Positions 27,364 through 35,613 of a stretch of 64,000 nucleotides of DNA are shown here, piece by piece (positions within the stretch are counted from its first letter, which is position 1; each line of letters starts with the position of its first letter). The notes beneath the pieces were generated by a model that was given only the letters and a program-made list of their open reading frames with translations, made no database searches and was not told the origin of the DNA. The position numbers and the translations under genes were made by a program. Origin of the DNA: CAWCKS01 sp963763485 (lineage in GTDB: Bacteria > Pseudomonadota > Alphaproteobacteria > Rhizobiales > Xanthobacteraceae); NCBI GenBank assembly GCA_963763485.1, contig CAVXOW010000005.1:1488001-1552000 (forward strand), read 5' to 3'.

Positions 27364-28902
27364 GTGGCCAGGAAAACCGCAACCAGAAAGAAATCCTCGA
27401 AAAGCGCGGCGAAGAAACCAACAAAGAAGGTTGCCAGCGCGTCGAAGAAGTCCTCATCGCGCAAGTCGGCAGCAACTCGTCTGCCGAAGGGGCCGATCTG
27501 GCAGTGGTCAGCGGTGGACACGGCGGCCGTGATCCGTTCCGGCGCGGCGTCAGCCGTAGAGGTCGTACAGGCCCATATCGACCGCATGCGCGCGATCAAT
27601 CCAAAACTCAACGCCATCGTCGTCGACCTGACCGACGATGCCTTGAAAGCGGCAAAAGCCGCCGACAATGCGCGGGCGCGAAAGGCCGAGCTTGGCGCGC
27701 TGCACGGCGTCCCGATCACGATCAAGGAGAACGTCGACTACGAGGGCAGGCCCAACCCCAACGGCGTGCCGGCGCTCATGAACATCATCGCGCCATCGGA
27801 CGCGCCGGTCGTGCGCAATCTCAAGAAGGCCGGCGCGATCGTGCTCGGCCTCACTAACACGCCGGAGTTTTCGTTTCGCGGTTTTACGGATAATCCGCTG
27901 CACGGGTTGACGTTGAATCCGTGGGATCCCGAGATCACCTGCGGCGGATCGTCGGGCGGGGCTGGCGCGTCCGTCGCAGCCGGCATCGGAACAATCGCCC
28001 ATGGCAACGACATCGGCGGCTCGCTGCGCTGGCCGGCGCATTGCAACGGCATTGCGACCATCAAGCCGACCCAGGGGCGCATCCCTGCTTATAACCAGAG
28101 CGCGACCACGGAGCGCCCGATGCTCGCGCATCTCATGTCGTCGCAAGGACCACTGGCACGCAGCATCGCCGATGTCAGGCTTGGGCTCGAAGTCATGAGC
28201 CAGCGCGATCCGCGCGATCCCTGGTGGGTGCCGGCACCTCTGGTCGGGCCGAAGCAGAGGGGGCCGATCAAGGTTGCGCTGGCGAAATTGCCCGAGGATC
28301 TCGATGTCGATCCATCGGTACGGTCGGCGCTCCGGCAGGCGGCCGATCATCTCGAACGCTCCGGCTATCGCGTCAGCGAGGTTGCGGTCCCCGACATCAA
28401 CGGCGTCTGGCAAACCTGGTGCGACATCATCGCCAACGAAGTTGCGGTGCTGCAGGAAGCCGCGATGATGGCGGTGACGTCGCCAGGCTTCCACAAGGCC
28501 TGGGCCGGCATCAAGGCGAAGGCGAACACGCTCGACCTGGCAGGCTGGATGCGCGCGACCGCCGCGCGCAACGGCCATATCCGTGCCTGGCAAATGTTCT
28601 TCGAGGACTATCCAGTAGTGCTAGCGCCGACGACGGTCAAACCGACGCCGGGGCCACGCGAAGACGTCATCAGCCCGGAACGCACGCGCGAAATCTTCTG
28701 GAACGACCTGCGCTTTATTTCATCGATCAATGTGCTGGGCCTGCCCGGCGCGGTGGTGCCGGTGGCGCTCCATGACGGCAAGCCGATCGGCGTGCAGCTG
28801 ATGGCGGGGCGCTATCGCGAAGACCTCGCGCTCGACGCCGCCGCTGCGATCGAAAAGCGTGCCGGTATGCTGGTACGTCAGTTGTGGGAACGGCTGGGCT
28901 GA
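27364..28902 (+). CDS. Amidase with a lysine/alanine-rich N-terminal tail
   Basis: This 512-residue amidase-signature enzyme hydrolyses an amide to acid and ammonia. Its Ser-cisSer-Lys triad can be read in VPITIKENVDY (Lys), CGGSSGGAGAS (cis-Ser) and GNDIGGSLRWPA (Ser). The first 40 residues, from the GTG at 27364, are unusual: they are built of Lys, Ala, Ser, Thr and Arg in AKKPTKKVASASKK-like runs, as in histone H1/HU-type tails. Such a tail could bind nucleic acid or polyanions or be an artefact of the start choice, but no later good start precedes the conserved LPKGPIWQWSAVD. GGAG-type bases upstream (GGGAGGC) support the GTG. Confidence 0.9.
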   Translation: MARKTATRKKSSKSAAKKPTKKVASASKKSSSRKSAATRLPKGPIWQWSAVDTAAVIRSGAASAVEVVQAHIDRMRAINPKLNAIVVDLTDDALKAAKAADNARARKAELGALHGVPITIKENVDYEGRPNPNGVPALMNIIAPSDAPVVRNLKKAGAIVLGLTNTPEFSFRGFTDNPLHGLTLNPWDPEITCGGSSGGAGASVAAGIGTIAHGNDIGGSLRWPAHCNGIATIKPTQGRIPAYNQSATTERPMLAHLMSSQGPLARSIADVRLGLEVMSQRDPRDPWWVPAPLVGPKQRGPIKVALAKLPEDLDVDPSVRSALRQAADHLERSGYRVSEVAVPDINGVWQTWCDIIANEVAVLQEAAMMAVTSPGFHKAWAGIKAKANTLDLAGWMRATAARNGHIRAWQMFFEDYPVVLAPTTVKPTPGPREDVISPERTREIFWNDLRFISSINVLGLPGAVVPVALHDGKPIGVQLMAGRYREDLALDAAAAIEKRAGMLVRQLWERLG

Positions 28903-28905
28903 GGC

Positions 28906-29679
28906 TCATCGCCCGGTAAATCGCGCCGGGCGTTTCTCCAGAAACGCGCTGCGGCCCTCCAGCGCGTCCTCGCTGCGGCGAATGTCAGATTGCACGTCAA
29001 TCTCGCGCTTGAACTGCGCGGCGTAAGTCGAAAGCTCGCTTTCGTCGATCAGGCGGCGCGTCGCGGCGAGTGCCCGCGTCGGCCCTGCCGCAAGACGATG
29101 CGCCAGCTTCATTGCGCCGTCCAGCAGGGCGCCGTCATCGAACACATCGCGGACCAGACCCCATTCCTTGGCAAGCGTCGCGGAAAGCGGCTCGTTCAAC
29201 AGCATCAGCTCGAGCGCGCGTTGGCGGCCAACCAGGCGCGGCAGGAACCAGGTCGAGCCGAGGTCGGGCACCAGCGCGATGCGGCTGAACACCTGGATGA
29301 AGCTCGCCGAGCGCGCCGCCACAATCATGTCGCCCGCCATCGCAAGACTGAAGCCGCCGCCGGCAGCGACGCCGTTGACGGCGACGACGACCGGCACGCG
29401 GCATTGGCGCAGCGCCTGGAAGGCGGGCCAATAGTGCCGCATCACGCCGGCTGCGATATCCTCGCCGAGCGAATTGAAGGCCTTGAGATTTTGTCCCGAG
29501 CAGAAGCCGCGGCCCGCGCCGGTCAGGACTAGCGCGCGCAGCTCGGGGTCGGCCGTGGTTTCGCGAACAGCGGTCGCAAGCGCGCCGAGCAGGTCCGGCG
29601 TCATCGCATTCAGGGTTTCGGGTTCGTCGAGCGTGAGTAAGCCGACGCTGCCATCACGATCGCGTTTCACGCCAGGCAT
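28906..29679 (-). CDS. Enoyl-CoA hydratase/isomerase family protein
   Basis: The ATG at 29679, preceded by AGGAGGA, gives 257 residues of the crotonase family. Conserved segments are GFCSGQNLKAF (oxyanion-hole region), AVNGVAAGGGFSLAMAGDMI with the GGG loop, and LGSTWFLPRLVGRQRALEL. The wording is close to PaaG/PaaB-type isomerases. It hydrates or isomerises unsaturated acyl-CoA in beta-oxidation-like or aromatic degradation routes. It lies 28 bases after the alpha/beta hydrolase gene only if read on the opposite order; both are on the minus strand and likely one transcript. Confidence 0.88.
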   Translation of the reverse strand: MPGVKRDRDGSVGLLTLDEPETLNAMTPDLLGALATAVRETTADPELRALVLTGAGRGFCSGQNLKAFNSLGEDIAAGVMRHYWPAFQALRQCRVPVVVAVNGVAAGGGFSLAMAGDMIVAARSASFIQVFSRIALVPDLGSTWFLPRLVGRQRALELMLLNEPLSATLAKEWGLVRDVFDDGALLDGAMKLAHRLAAGPTRALAATRRLIDESELSTYAAQFKREIDVQSDIRRSEDALEGRSAFLEKRPARFTGR

Positions 29680-29707
29680 TTTCTGATCCTCCTGGATTTT
29701 CTTGCTG

Positions 29708-30529
29708 TTACGCCCAGCCAATCTCGACGAGAAATTCCTTGAGCTTGGCGTTAAAGATGTCAGCCCGTTCGAAATAAACCGAGTGGCCGCTGACGGGCAC
29801 TTCGACGAAGCGCGCATTCTTCATCTGACTGGTGACGACACGCACGCCGTCGGGACAGATCGTAAAATCATTCTCCCCGGTGATGCCGAGCACCGGGCAG
29901 GTGATGTCTTTCGCAGCCTCCGGCCCGCGAACGCGGCTGGCGCGCAGCTGCTCGAACAGTGCGGCGCGATGGGTCTGGTCGTTGAGCCGTTCGATCGCAA
30001 AATAGAGTGTGTGCAGCGCCGGCTGCTCGTTCGCGAGGGTCATGCTCGTTGCGGGATGGACGCCGGCGGCCGTCAGTTCGCCGAGGCGCTTCGGCTGCGC
30101 CGCCAGCCACTGCGCGACTTTTGCATCGCCATAGCAGGTAAAATCCAGTGTGCCCGTGGTGTTGGACAGCACCAGCGCGGCGACGCGGTCAGGGTGTGCC
30201 AGCGTCAACTCGACGCCGGTCCAGCCGCCCATGGACTGGCCGATGTAGACGGCCTTGTCGATCTTGAGATGATCGAGCAGAGCGACGACGTCGCCCGGAA
30301 AATCCGCAAGTTTCGGTCCGCCCGCCGGCGGCGTCGACGCGCCAAACCCGCGCTGCGAGAACGCAATGCAGGTGCAGCTTTGCGCAAAGAACGGGATTTG
30401 CTGCCACCAGCTCAACAGATTACCGCCGATGCCGTGGGCAAACACCAGCGCGGGACCGCTGCCGGTGACCTCATAGGCGATCGACGCACCATCAGGTCGT
30501 TGCAATTGTCCACTGCGAGTGGAGGGCAT
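29708..30529 (-). CDS. Alpha/beta hydrolase
   Basis: The likely start at 30529 (with GGAG 11 bases upstream) yields 273 residues. The fold's oxyanion segment is VFAHGIGGNLLSW, the nucleophile elbow is YIGQSMGGWTG, the acid lies near GITGENDFTICPDG, and the catalytic His is in VPVSGHSVYF. The layout resembles PcaD/MhpC-type lactonases and ring-cleavage product hydrolases. It is 28 bases upstream of the enoyl-CoA hydratase gene in the same direction, which suggests that both serve one degradation pathway. An upstream ATG at 30565 is an alternative. Confidence 0.82.
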   Translation of the reverse strand: MPSTRSGQLQRPDGASIAYEVTGSGPALVFAHGIGGNLLSWWQQIPFFAQSCTCIAFSQRGFGASTPPAGGPKLADFPGDVVALLDHLKIDKAVYIGQSMGGWTGVELTLAHPDRVAALVLSNTTGTLDFTCYGDAKVAQWLAAQPKRLGELTAAGVHPATSMTLANEQPALHTLYFAIERLNDQTHRAALFEQLRASRVRGPEAAKDITCPVLGITGENDFTICPDGVRVVTSQMKNARFVEVPVSGHSVYFERADIFNAKLKEFLVEIGWA

Positions 30530-30672
30530 GGGCGCTTGTCTCCGTGGCAAGGTCGAGCTCAGCATTTCACGCCACTTCCGCGCCAACAAGGGCGGAAATT
30601 TCAAGGACGAAGCCGGTGCGGCGGCAGCGCTCACGTCCTGCGTGTGATTGACGTTGCGGCGAGCCGTGCGTA

Positions 30673-30689
30673 AGTTCATTTTTGAAACT
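30673..30689. promoter_or_regulatory. HxlR-type operator, copy A (one mismatch)
   Basis: AGTTC-N7-AAACT lies 28 bases before the nitronate monooxygenase start at 30718. It differs by one base from the perfect palindrome AGTTC-N7-GAACT found at 33373-33389 (beside the HxlR gene) and 37120-37136. Confidence 0.45.
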
Positions 30690-30717
30690 GTCGATCCAGC
30701 TCCCGACGAGGTCCTTA

Positions 30718-31716
30718 ATGAAAACACGCATCACGACACTGTTCGCCATCGAGCACCCGATGATCCAGGGCGGCATGCATTTCGTCGGCTTTGCCGAGCT
30801 GGCGGCAGCGGTATCGAACGCCGGCGGGCTCGGCATCATCACCGGTCTGACGCAGCGGACACCGGAGTTGCTTGCGAAGGAGATCGCGAAGTGCCGCGAC
30901 ATGACCGACAAGCCGTTCGGGGTGAACCTGACCTTCCTGCCGGCGTTCACGACGCCGCCTTATCCGGAATATATCGCCGCGATCAGGGAAGGCGGCGTCA
31001 AGGTGGTCGAGACCGCGGGCCGTTCGCCGGAGCAGTACATGCCGGCGCTGAAAGCGGCAGGCATCAAGGTGATCCACAAGTGCACGTCGGTGCGCCATTC
31101 GCTGAAGGCGGAGTCGATCGGCTGCGATGCGGTCAGCGTCGACGGTTTCGAGTGTGGCGGCCATCCCGGCGAAGACGACATCCCGAACATGATCCTTTTG
31201 CCGCGTGCTGGAGAGGAACTGAAGATTCCGTTCGTGTCGTCGGGCGGCATGGCCGACGGTCGGAGCCTTGTCGCATCGCTCGCGCTCGGCGCCGAAGGCA
31301 TGAACATGGGAACCCGCTTCATCGCGACCAAGGAAGCGCCGGTTCATGAGAACGTCAAGCGCGCGATCGTCGCCGCTTCCGAGCTCGACACCCGGCTGAT
31401 CATGCGTTCGCTGCGCAACACCGAGCGCGTGTTGAAGAACAAGGGCGTCGATCGCGTGATCGAGATCGAGCGCGAGAAGGGCCGCAATCTCAAGATCGAG
31501 GATATCCACGACCAGGTCGCGGGCGTCTATCCGAAGATCATGCTCGAGGGCGAGATGGATGCCGGCGCGTGGAGCTGCGGCATGGTGGTCGGGCTGATCC
31601 ATGACATCCCGACGGTGAAGGAGTTGATCGACCGCATCATGAGCGAAGCGGAGCAAATCATCCGCAAGCGGCTGGAAGGCTTTTTGGGCGACGCCAAGGG
31701 CGCGCGGGCGGCCTGA
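30718..31716 (+). CDS. Nitronate monooxygenase family protein
   Basis: The ATG at 30718 follows GAGG and gives 332 residues. The N-terminus ALEHP-like segment (FAIEHPMIQGGMHFVGFAEL) and AAVSNAGGLGII are typical of the 2-nitropropane dioxygenase/NMO flavoprotein fold, as are DGFECGGHPGEDD with the active-site His and VSSGGMADGRSL. It uses FMN and oxygen. It is not a close duplicate of the family member at 14235-15221. A palindrome related to the HxlR operators stands just before it, so it may belong to that regulon. Confidence 0.85.
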   Translation: MKTRITTLFAIEHPMIQGGMHFVGFAELAAAVSNAGGLGIITGLTQRTPELLAKEIAKCRDMTDKPFGVNLTFLPAFTTPPYPEYIAAIREGGVKVVETAGRSPEQYMPALKAAGIKVIHKCTSVRHSLKAESIGCDAVSVDGFECGGHPGEDDIPNMILLPRAGEELKIPFVSSGGMADGRSLVASLALGAEGMNMGTRFIATKEAPVHENVKRAIVAASELDTRLIMRSLRNTERVLKNKGVDRVIEIEREKGRNLKIEDIHDQVAGVYPKIMLEGEMDAGAWSCGMVVGLIHDIPTVKELIDRIMSEAEQIIRKRLEGFLGDAKGARAA

Positions 31717-31743
31717 CAGCGCTCGTCGGGAGCGCATCCTGAT

Positions 31744-31791
31744 CCTCACGGTGAGGAGCGCGTCCCTTGACGCGCGTCTCGAACCATGAGG
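31744..31791. repeat. Palindromic intergenic repeat
   Basis: CCTCACGGTGAGGAGCGCG near the left end pairs with CGCGCGTCTCGAACC and ATGAGG on the right to give a long imperfect hairpin. This is the style of repeat scattered through Bradyrhizobium-type genomes. It lies downstream of the nitronate monooxygenase gene. Confidence 0.55.
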
Positions 31792-31797
31792 CCCGCA

Positions 31798-31823
31798 CTG
31801 ATCTCGGGTTTGCCCGAGATCAG
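31798..31823. terminator. Strong hairpin, possible terminator
   Basis: CTGATCTCGGG and CCCGAGATCAG form an 11-bp perfect stem with a TTTG loop. It lies between two palindromic repeats in the gap between genes converging from both sides. There is no long T run. Confidence 0.45.
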
Positions 31824-31864
31824 CATTATAGATGCGCAAGCCGGCTAAAGCCGACTTGTGGTGG

Positions 31865-31941
31865 CCTCATCCTTCGAGACGCGCCATAGGCATGCGAAGC
31901 ACGCCGTCCTTCGGACGGCTATGGCGCTCCTCGGGATGAGG
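31865..31941. repeat. Palindromic intergenic repeat
   Basis: CCTCATCCTTCGAGACGCGCC at the left is mirrored by GGCGCTCCTCGGGATGAGG at the right, with an inner hairpin (CCGTCCTTCGGACGG). It is the same general class as the repeat at 31744-31791. Confidence 0.6.
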
Positions 31942-31975
31942 GACCAAGTCTGTTGCCATTCTTGGCTTGCTTCCG

Positions 31976-32788
31976 CTATCCGGTCTTCGCCTGCTGTGCG
32001 CGCAGCTTGAGCTGGCCGACGCGTTCGAACAGCACGTCATGCATCGCGGGCCCGGCGGCGATGAAGCTGCGGTGTGAGGCGCGTTCGGTATTATAGGTCA
32101 GCGGCTGACCATCGTGAGAGGTCACACGGCCGCCGGCTTCGCAAACGATCAGGTCGGCGGCGGCGAGGTCCCAGTCGTTCTTGCTGTTGAGGCCGAGCGC
32201 TGCATCGACTTCACCACTTGCGACCAGCGCAAACCGGTAGGCCACGGAGTTGCGGTCGATCACGTTCATCGGTGGCCACAGCTCGCGCCACGCCGGATGT
32301 CGGAACATCGGCTCGAACGCGGCGATGCGGCAGCCTTCGAGTTGGCTGCGATCGCTGACCCTGATCGGACGGCCGTTGAGCTTCGCGCCTTGTCCGGCAA
32401 CAGCCTCATAGAACTCATCTGCGGCCGGATTGAACAGCGCGGCGAGAATTGGCCTGCCATCCTCGACCAACGCCACCGCCTGGCAGAAGTGCGGGGTACC
32501 GGCGAGGAAGGCCTTGGTGCCGTCGATCGGATCGACCACCCAGACGCGCCGGCGTGTCAGGCGCGATGGATCGTCCTCGGTCTCCTCCGACAGCCAGCCG
32601 TACTCCGGCCGCGCTTCGCCGAGGCGGCGATGCAGATGCTGGTTGACCGCGATGTCGGCATCGCTGACCGGCGTGCCGCCCTGCTTCTGCCATGCCCTCA
32701 CTTCGGTGCGAAAGTGCTGAAGCGCGATGGCGCCAGCCTCGCGCACCGCGGCGACCAGCAGTGCGTGATCGGCGATCAAATCAGTCAT
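31976..32788 (-). CDS. Inositol-monophosphatase-family phosphatase (CysQ-like)
   Basis: This 270-residue Mg-dependent phosphatase of the inositol monophosphatase/CysQ superfamily has the metal motifs LSEETEDD near residue 68, VVDPIDGTKAFLAG near residue 85 and NDWDLAAADLIVCEAGG near residue 205. CysQ hydrolyses 3'-phosphoadenosine 5'-phosphate to AMP in sulfate assimilation; relatives act on inositol or fructose phosphates. The segment order and length are normal for CysQ. It lies four bases downstream of the HxlR gene, so the two are co-transcribed. Confidence 0.85.
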   Translation of the reverse strand: MTDLIADHALLVAAVREAGAIALQHFRTEVRAWQKQGGTPVSDADIAVNQHLHRRLGEARPEYGWLSEETEDDPSRLTRRRVWVVDPIDGTKAFLAGTPHFCQAVALVEDGRPILAALFNPAADEFYEAVAGQGAKLNGRPIRVSDRSQLEGCRIAAFEPMFRHPAWRELWPPMNVIDRNSVAYRFALVASGEVDAALGLNSKNDWDLAAADLIVCEAGGRVTSHDGQPLTYNTERASHRSFIAAGPAMHDVLFERVGQLKLRAQQAKTG

Positions 32789-32791
32789 GCG

Positions 32792-33271
32792 TCATGCCGG
32801 CCGCGCCGCAGCGTCAGCGCGCTTGGCGCCGGGGCCGGGATGCACGTGTACCTCGCGTGCCATCAGCGGCTCGCCGCATTCCGAGCACACCATCACCGGA
32901 TCGAACATCTTGCCGCACTTCTTGTGCTCATGCAGCTTCGGTCGGCCGCGCTCGTCGACCATATGGACGTCGCCCCAATGCACGATCGCCATGATGATCG
33001 GGTAGAGGTCGAGGCCCTTCTGCGTAAGAATGTATTCGTAGCGGCGCGGGCTCTCCTGATAGGGCGACTTCCGCAGCACGCCGAACCGCACCAGCTTTTT
33101 CAGGCGATCGGCGAGCAGTGCGCGGGTGATGCCGAGCCGCGACTGGAATTCCTCGAACCGCCGCACCCGCAAAAAACATTCGCGCAGCACCAAAAGACTC
33201 CAGCGATCACCGATCACGGCAAGCGTGCGCGCGACCGAGCAGCTTTCTTCCTCGAGCTGATCCCACTTCAT
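32792..33271 (-). CDS. HxlR-family transcriptional regulator
   Basis: This 159-residue regulator has the single winged-helix domain of the HxlR family (SCSVARTLAVIGDRWSLLVL, then RFEEFQSRLGITRALLADRL and the wing RYEYILTQKGLDLYPI). A C-terminal extension carries the cysteines CGKMFDPVMVCSECGEP, a ribbon-like pair that may bind zinc. HxlR proteins bind palindromic operators as dimers. The palindrome AGTTC-N7-GAACT lies between this gene and the divergent gene at 33483, and near copies precede 30718 and the SDR pair at about 37 kb, so this protein is the best candidate for a local regulon. Confidence 0.9.
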   Translation of the reverse strand: MKWDQLEEESCSVARTLAVIGDRWSLLVLRECFLRVRRFEEFQSRLGITRALLADRLKKLVRFGVLRKSPYQESPRRYEYILTQKGLDLYPIIMAIVHWGDVHMVDERGRPKLHEHKKCGKMFDPVMVCSECGEPLMAREVHVHPGPGAKRADAAARPA

Positions 33272-33372
33272 CGCAAATCAATCTCCAAACGTGGCGATCG
33301 CCTAACACCAGCGACTGCCGCATGACAGACATCCCGCAATCACGTTGCAATCGCCGTGCCGGCACAATTGAC

Positions 33373-33389
33373 AGTTCAAAAATAGAACT
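33373..33389. promoter_or_regulatory. HxlR-type operator, copy B
   Basis: A perfect palindrome AGTTC-N7-GAACT overlaps the end of a -35-like TTGACA (33368-33373), in the divergent space between the HxlR gene and the gene at 33483. The same TTGACA-palindrome overlap is seen at 37114-37136. Confidence 0.6.
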
Positions 33390-33482
33390 ATAGCGTCTGC
33401 CTCGACTTGTCGAGAGCCGGAACGGCAGTTCTAGCTCCGATTCGGCACAGTTTGTCATGCTTTCCGGCGATGGAGATCTGAG

Positions 33483-34115
33483 ATGACGGACCCGAAAGTT
33501 CAATTTTTGTTCGATTTCGGCAGCCCCAACGCCTACCTCGCCGACCTCGTCATTCCCAAGATCGAGCAGCGAACCGGCGTGAAGTTCGAGTACGTCCCGA
33601 TCCTGCTCGGCGGCATCTTCAAGGCGACCAACAACGCCTCTCCGGCGGTGACCCTGAAGGATGTCAAGAACAAGCGCGAATACGCTGCGATCGAAACCCA
33701 GCGCTTCATCCGCAAGCATGGCATCACGACTTTCAAGTCCAACCCGTTCTTTCCCGTGAATACGCTGCAGCTGATGCGCGGCGCGGTCGCGGCCCAGGCC
33801 GAGGGCGTGTTCCAGCCGTATTTCAGGGCGGTCTATCATCACATGTGGGAAGCACCGAAGAAGATGGACGATCCGGCTGTGGTGCGCGAGGCGCTGATCT
33901 CGTCCGGCATCGACGCCGACAAGATCATCGCGCGCTCGCAGGATCCCGAGGTCAAGAACAAGCTGATGGAGCTGACGCAGAACGCGGTCGATCGCGGCGC
34001 GTTCGGCTCGCCGACTTTCTTCGTCGGCAACGAGATGTTCTTCGGCAAGGACCAGCTGCGCGACGTCGAGGACGAGATTCTGGCGCAGAAGGCCGGCGCG
34101 CGCCGCAGCGCTTGA
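33483..34115 (+). CDS. DsbA/HCCA-isomerase (GST kappa-like) family protein
   Basis: This 210-residue thioredoxin-fold protein resembles 2-hydroxychromene-2-carboxylate isomerase. It begins VQFLFDFGSPNAYLADLVIP, with the Ser in FGSPNAYL that replaces the thioredoxin Cys, and contains GSPTFFVGNEMFFGKDQL, the cis-Pro region. HCCA isomerase acts with glutathione in naphthalene-type aromatic degradation; other members are GST kappa-like. It is divergent from the HxlR gene, with a perfect palindrome in between, and is probably controlled by it. Confidence 0.85.
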   Translation: MTDPKVQFLFDFGSPNAYLADLVIPKIEQRTGVKFEYVPILLGGIFKATNNASPAVTLKDVKNKREYAAIETQRFIRKHGITTFKSNPFFPVNTLQLMRGAVAAQAEGVFQPYFRAVYHHMWEAPKKMDDPAVVREALISSGIDADKIIARSQDPEVKNKLMELTQNAVDRGAFGSPTFFVGNEMFFGKDQLRDVEDEILAQKAGARRSA

Positions 34116-34134
34116 GACAGCGTCAAATTCGAAT

Positions 34135-34240
34135 CCGCTCATTCCCGCGAAAGCGGGAATCCAGTGAAAAAGCGCAATGATGCCATCGCGCTTCTTTGGC
34201 AAAGACTGGGTCCCCGCATCCGCTGAAACGAGCGGGTCAG
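34135..34240. repeat. Mosaic palindromic repeat, left copy
   Basis: The block contains ATTCCCGC-GAAA-GCGGGAAT at 34141-34160 inside a 29-bp unit at 34135-34163, then a CTGGGTCCCCGC segment at 34206-34217. The 29-bp unit occurs in exact reverse complement at 35578-35606, on the other side of the CoA-transferase gene. Confidence 0.75.
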
Positions 34241-34268
34241 AAGCAGACTGAGCAAACAGGAGTTCACG

Positions 34269-35501
34269 ATGTCTGGACCGCTTTCCGGTGTTCGCGTCAT
34301 CGACCTGACCGGCGTGGTGTCGGGCCCGCTGTCGACGATGTTCCTCGCCGACCAGGGCGCCGACGTGCTGAAGATCGAGCCGCTCGGCGGCGACATCACG
34401 CGGCGCAGCCGGCAGGCGATCGACAAGGCCGGCGAGTTCTCGGCCATGTTCATCTCCTGCAATCGCGGCAAGCGGTCGCTTGCGATCGACGTCAAGACGC
34501 CGAAGGGGCTTGAGGTCCTCAAACGTCTGATCGGGCAGGCCGATGTGCTCGTGCAGAATTTCCGCCCCGGCACCATGGAGCGGCTGGGCCTCGGCTACGA
34601 AACGCTGCGCAAGACCCAGCCGCGGTTGATCTATGTCTCGATCAGCGGCGTCGGCGACAGCGGACCCTATGTGAAGAAGCGGGTCTATGATCCGATCATT
34701 CAGGCACTGTCGGGTTTTGCCGATATCCAGTCGGAGCCGACGACCAAGCGGCCGCAAATGATCCGCACCATCGTCGCCGACAAGACCACCGCGATTTTCG
34801 CGGCGCAGGCGGTGTCCGCAGCGCTGTACGCGCGCGAGCGAACCGGCAACGGCCAGCACATCCAGCTTGCCATGCTCGACACCATGATTTCGTATCTGTG
34901 GCCGGAAGGCATGATGCAGTACACCGTGGTCGGCGCGGAAGCGACGGCGCAGGATCCGAACGCGCGACCGGACCTCGTGTTCAAGACAAACGACGGCTAC
35001 ATCACCTGCGGTACGATCTCGGATTCCGAGTGGAAGGGCTTTGTCAAAGCCTCCGGCGATGGCGCGCTTGCCGACGATCCGCGCTTTGCCACGCCGCAGG
35101 CGCGTGCGGCGAACGCGACCGCACGCATCCTCCGCATGGGCGAGATCATCGCTGAGCGATCGACCGCCGAGTGGCTGAAACGACTTGATGAGTGTGACGT
35201 GCCGTGCGCGCCGATCCTGCGGCGTGGCGAGGTCATCCACAACGAACAGATCGTTGCGCGCGAGCTGATTTCCGAATTCGAGCAGCCTGGAGTCGGCAAA
35301 GTGCGGCAGCCGAAGCCCGCGGCACGGTTCGACGTCACGCAGCCGCGCGCGCCGTCGCCGGCGCCGCGGATCGGCGAGCACACGGCTGAGATTCTAACGG
35401 AGCTTGGTTACGGCAAGGGCGATATCGAAGCGATGGCGCACGACAAGGTGGTGCGGCTTGCTGCGGATGAATCAGCGGAACAGAGGAAGGCGGCGTCGTA
35501 A
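34269..35501 (+). CDS. CaiB/BaiF-type CoA transferase
   Basis: This 410-residue class III CoA transferase moves CoA between carboxylic acids. The N-terminus is VRVIDLTGVVSGPLSTMFLADQG and continues GADVLKIEPLGGD; the segment QLAMLDTMISYLWPEGM holds the catalytic Asp. Length and layout fit CaiB/Frc enzymes. It activates an acid for degradation, consistent with the neighbouring enoyl-CoA hydratase and thioesterase. It is enclosed by two mosaic repeats that face each other. Confidence 0.9.
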   Translation: MSGPLSGVRVIDLTGVVSGPLSTMFLADQGADVLKIEPLGGDITRRSRQAIDKAGEFSAMFISCNRGKRSLAIDVKTPKGLEVLKRLIGQADVLVQNFRPGTMERLGLGYETLRKTQPRLIYVSISGVGDSGPYVKKRVYDPIIQALSGFADIQSEPTTKRPQMIRTIVADKTTAIFAAQAVSAALYARERTGNGQHIQLAMLDTMISYLWPEGMMQYTVVGAEATAQDPNARPDLVFKTNDGYITCGTISDSEWKGFVKASGDGALADDPRFATPQARAANATARILRMGEIIAERSTAEWLKRLDECDVPCAPILRRGEVIHNEQIVARELISEFEQPGVGKVRQPKPAARFDVTQPRAPSPAPRIGEHTAEILTELGYGKGDIEAMAHDKVVRLAADESAEQRKAAS

Positions 35502-35510
35502 TCTATTTGC

Positions 35511-35606
35511 GCCGCTCGTCCCCGCGGAAGCGGGGACCCAGCCTTTGCCCAACCATCAAGGTCTTCCAGAATCCCGATGGATTCCCGCTTTCGCGGGAAT
35601 GAGCGG
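35511..35606. repeat. Mosaic palindromic repeat, right copy
   Basis: GTCCCCGC-GGAA-GCGGGGAC at 35518-35537 is followed by ATTCCCGC-TTTC-GCGGGAAT at 35581-35600. The 29 bp at 35578-35606 are an exact inverted copy of 34135-34163, and GCGGGGACCCAG at 35530-35541 is the inverse of 34206-34217. Confidence 0.75.
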
Positions 35607-35613
35607 TGGACGG

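Noticed and set aside
31738..31950. A CRISPR array or small RNA
   Set aside because: The repeats are palindromic, unequal and not regularly spaced with unique spacers.
33207..35381. A 724-residue minus-strand frame over the HCCA-like and CoA-transferase genes
   Set aside because: It is a GC-rich shadow frame lying opposite two well-supported plus-strand genes.
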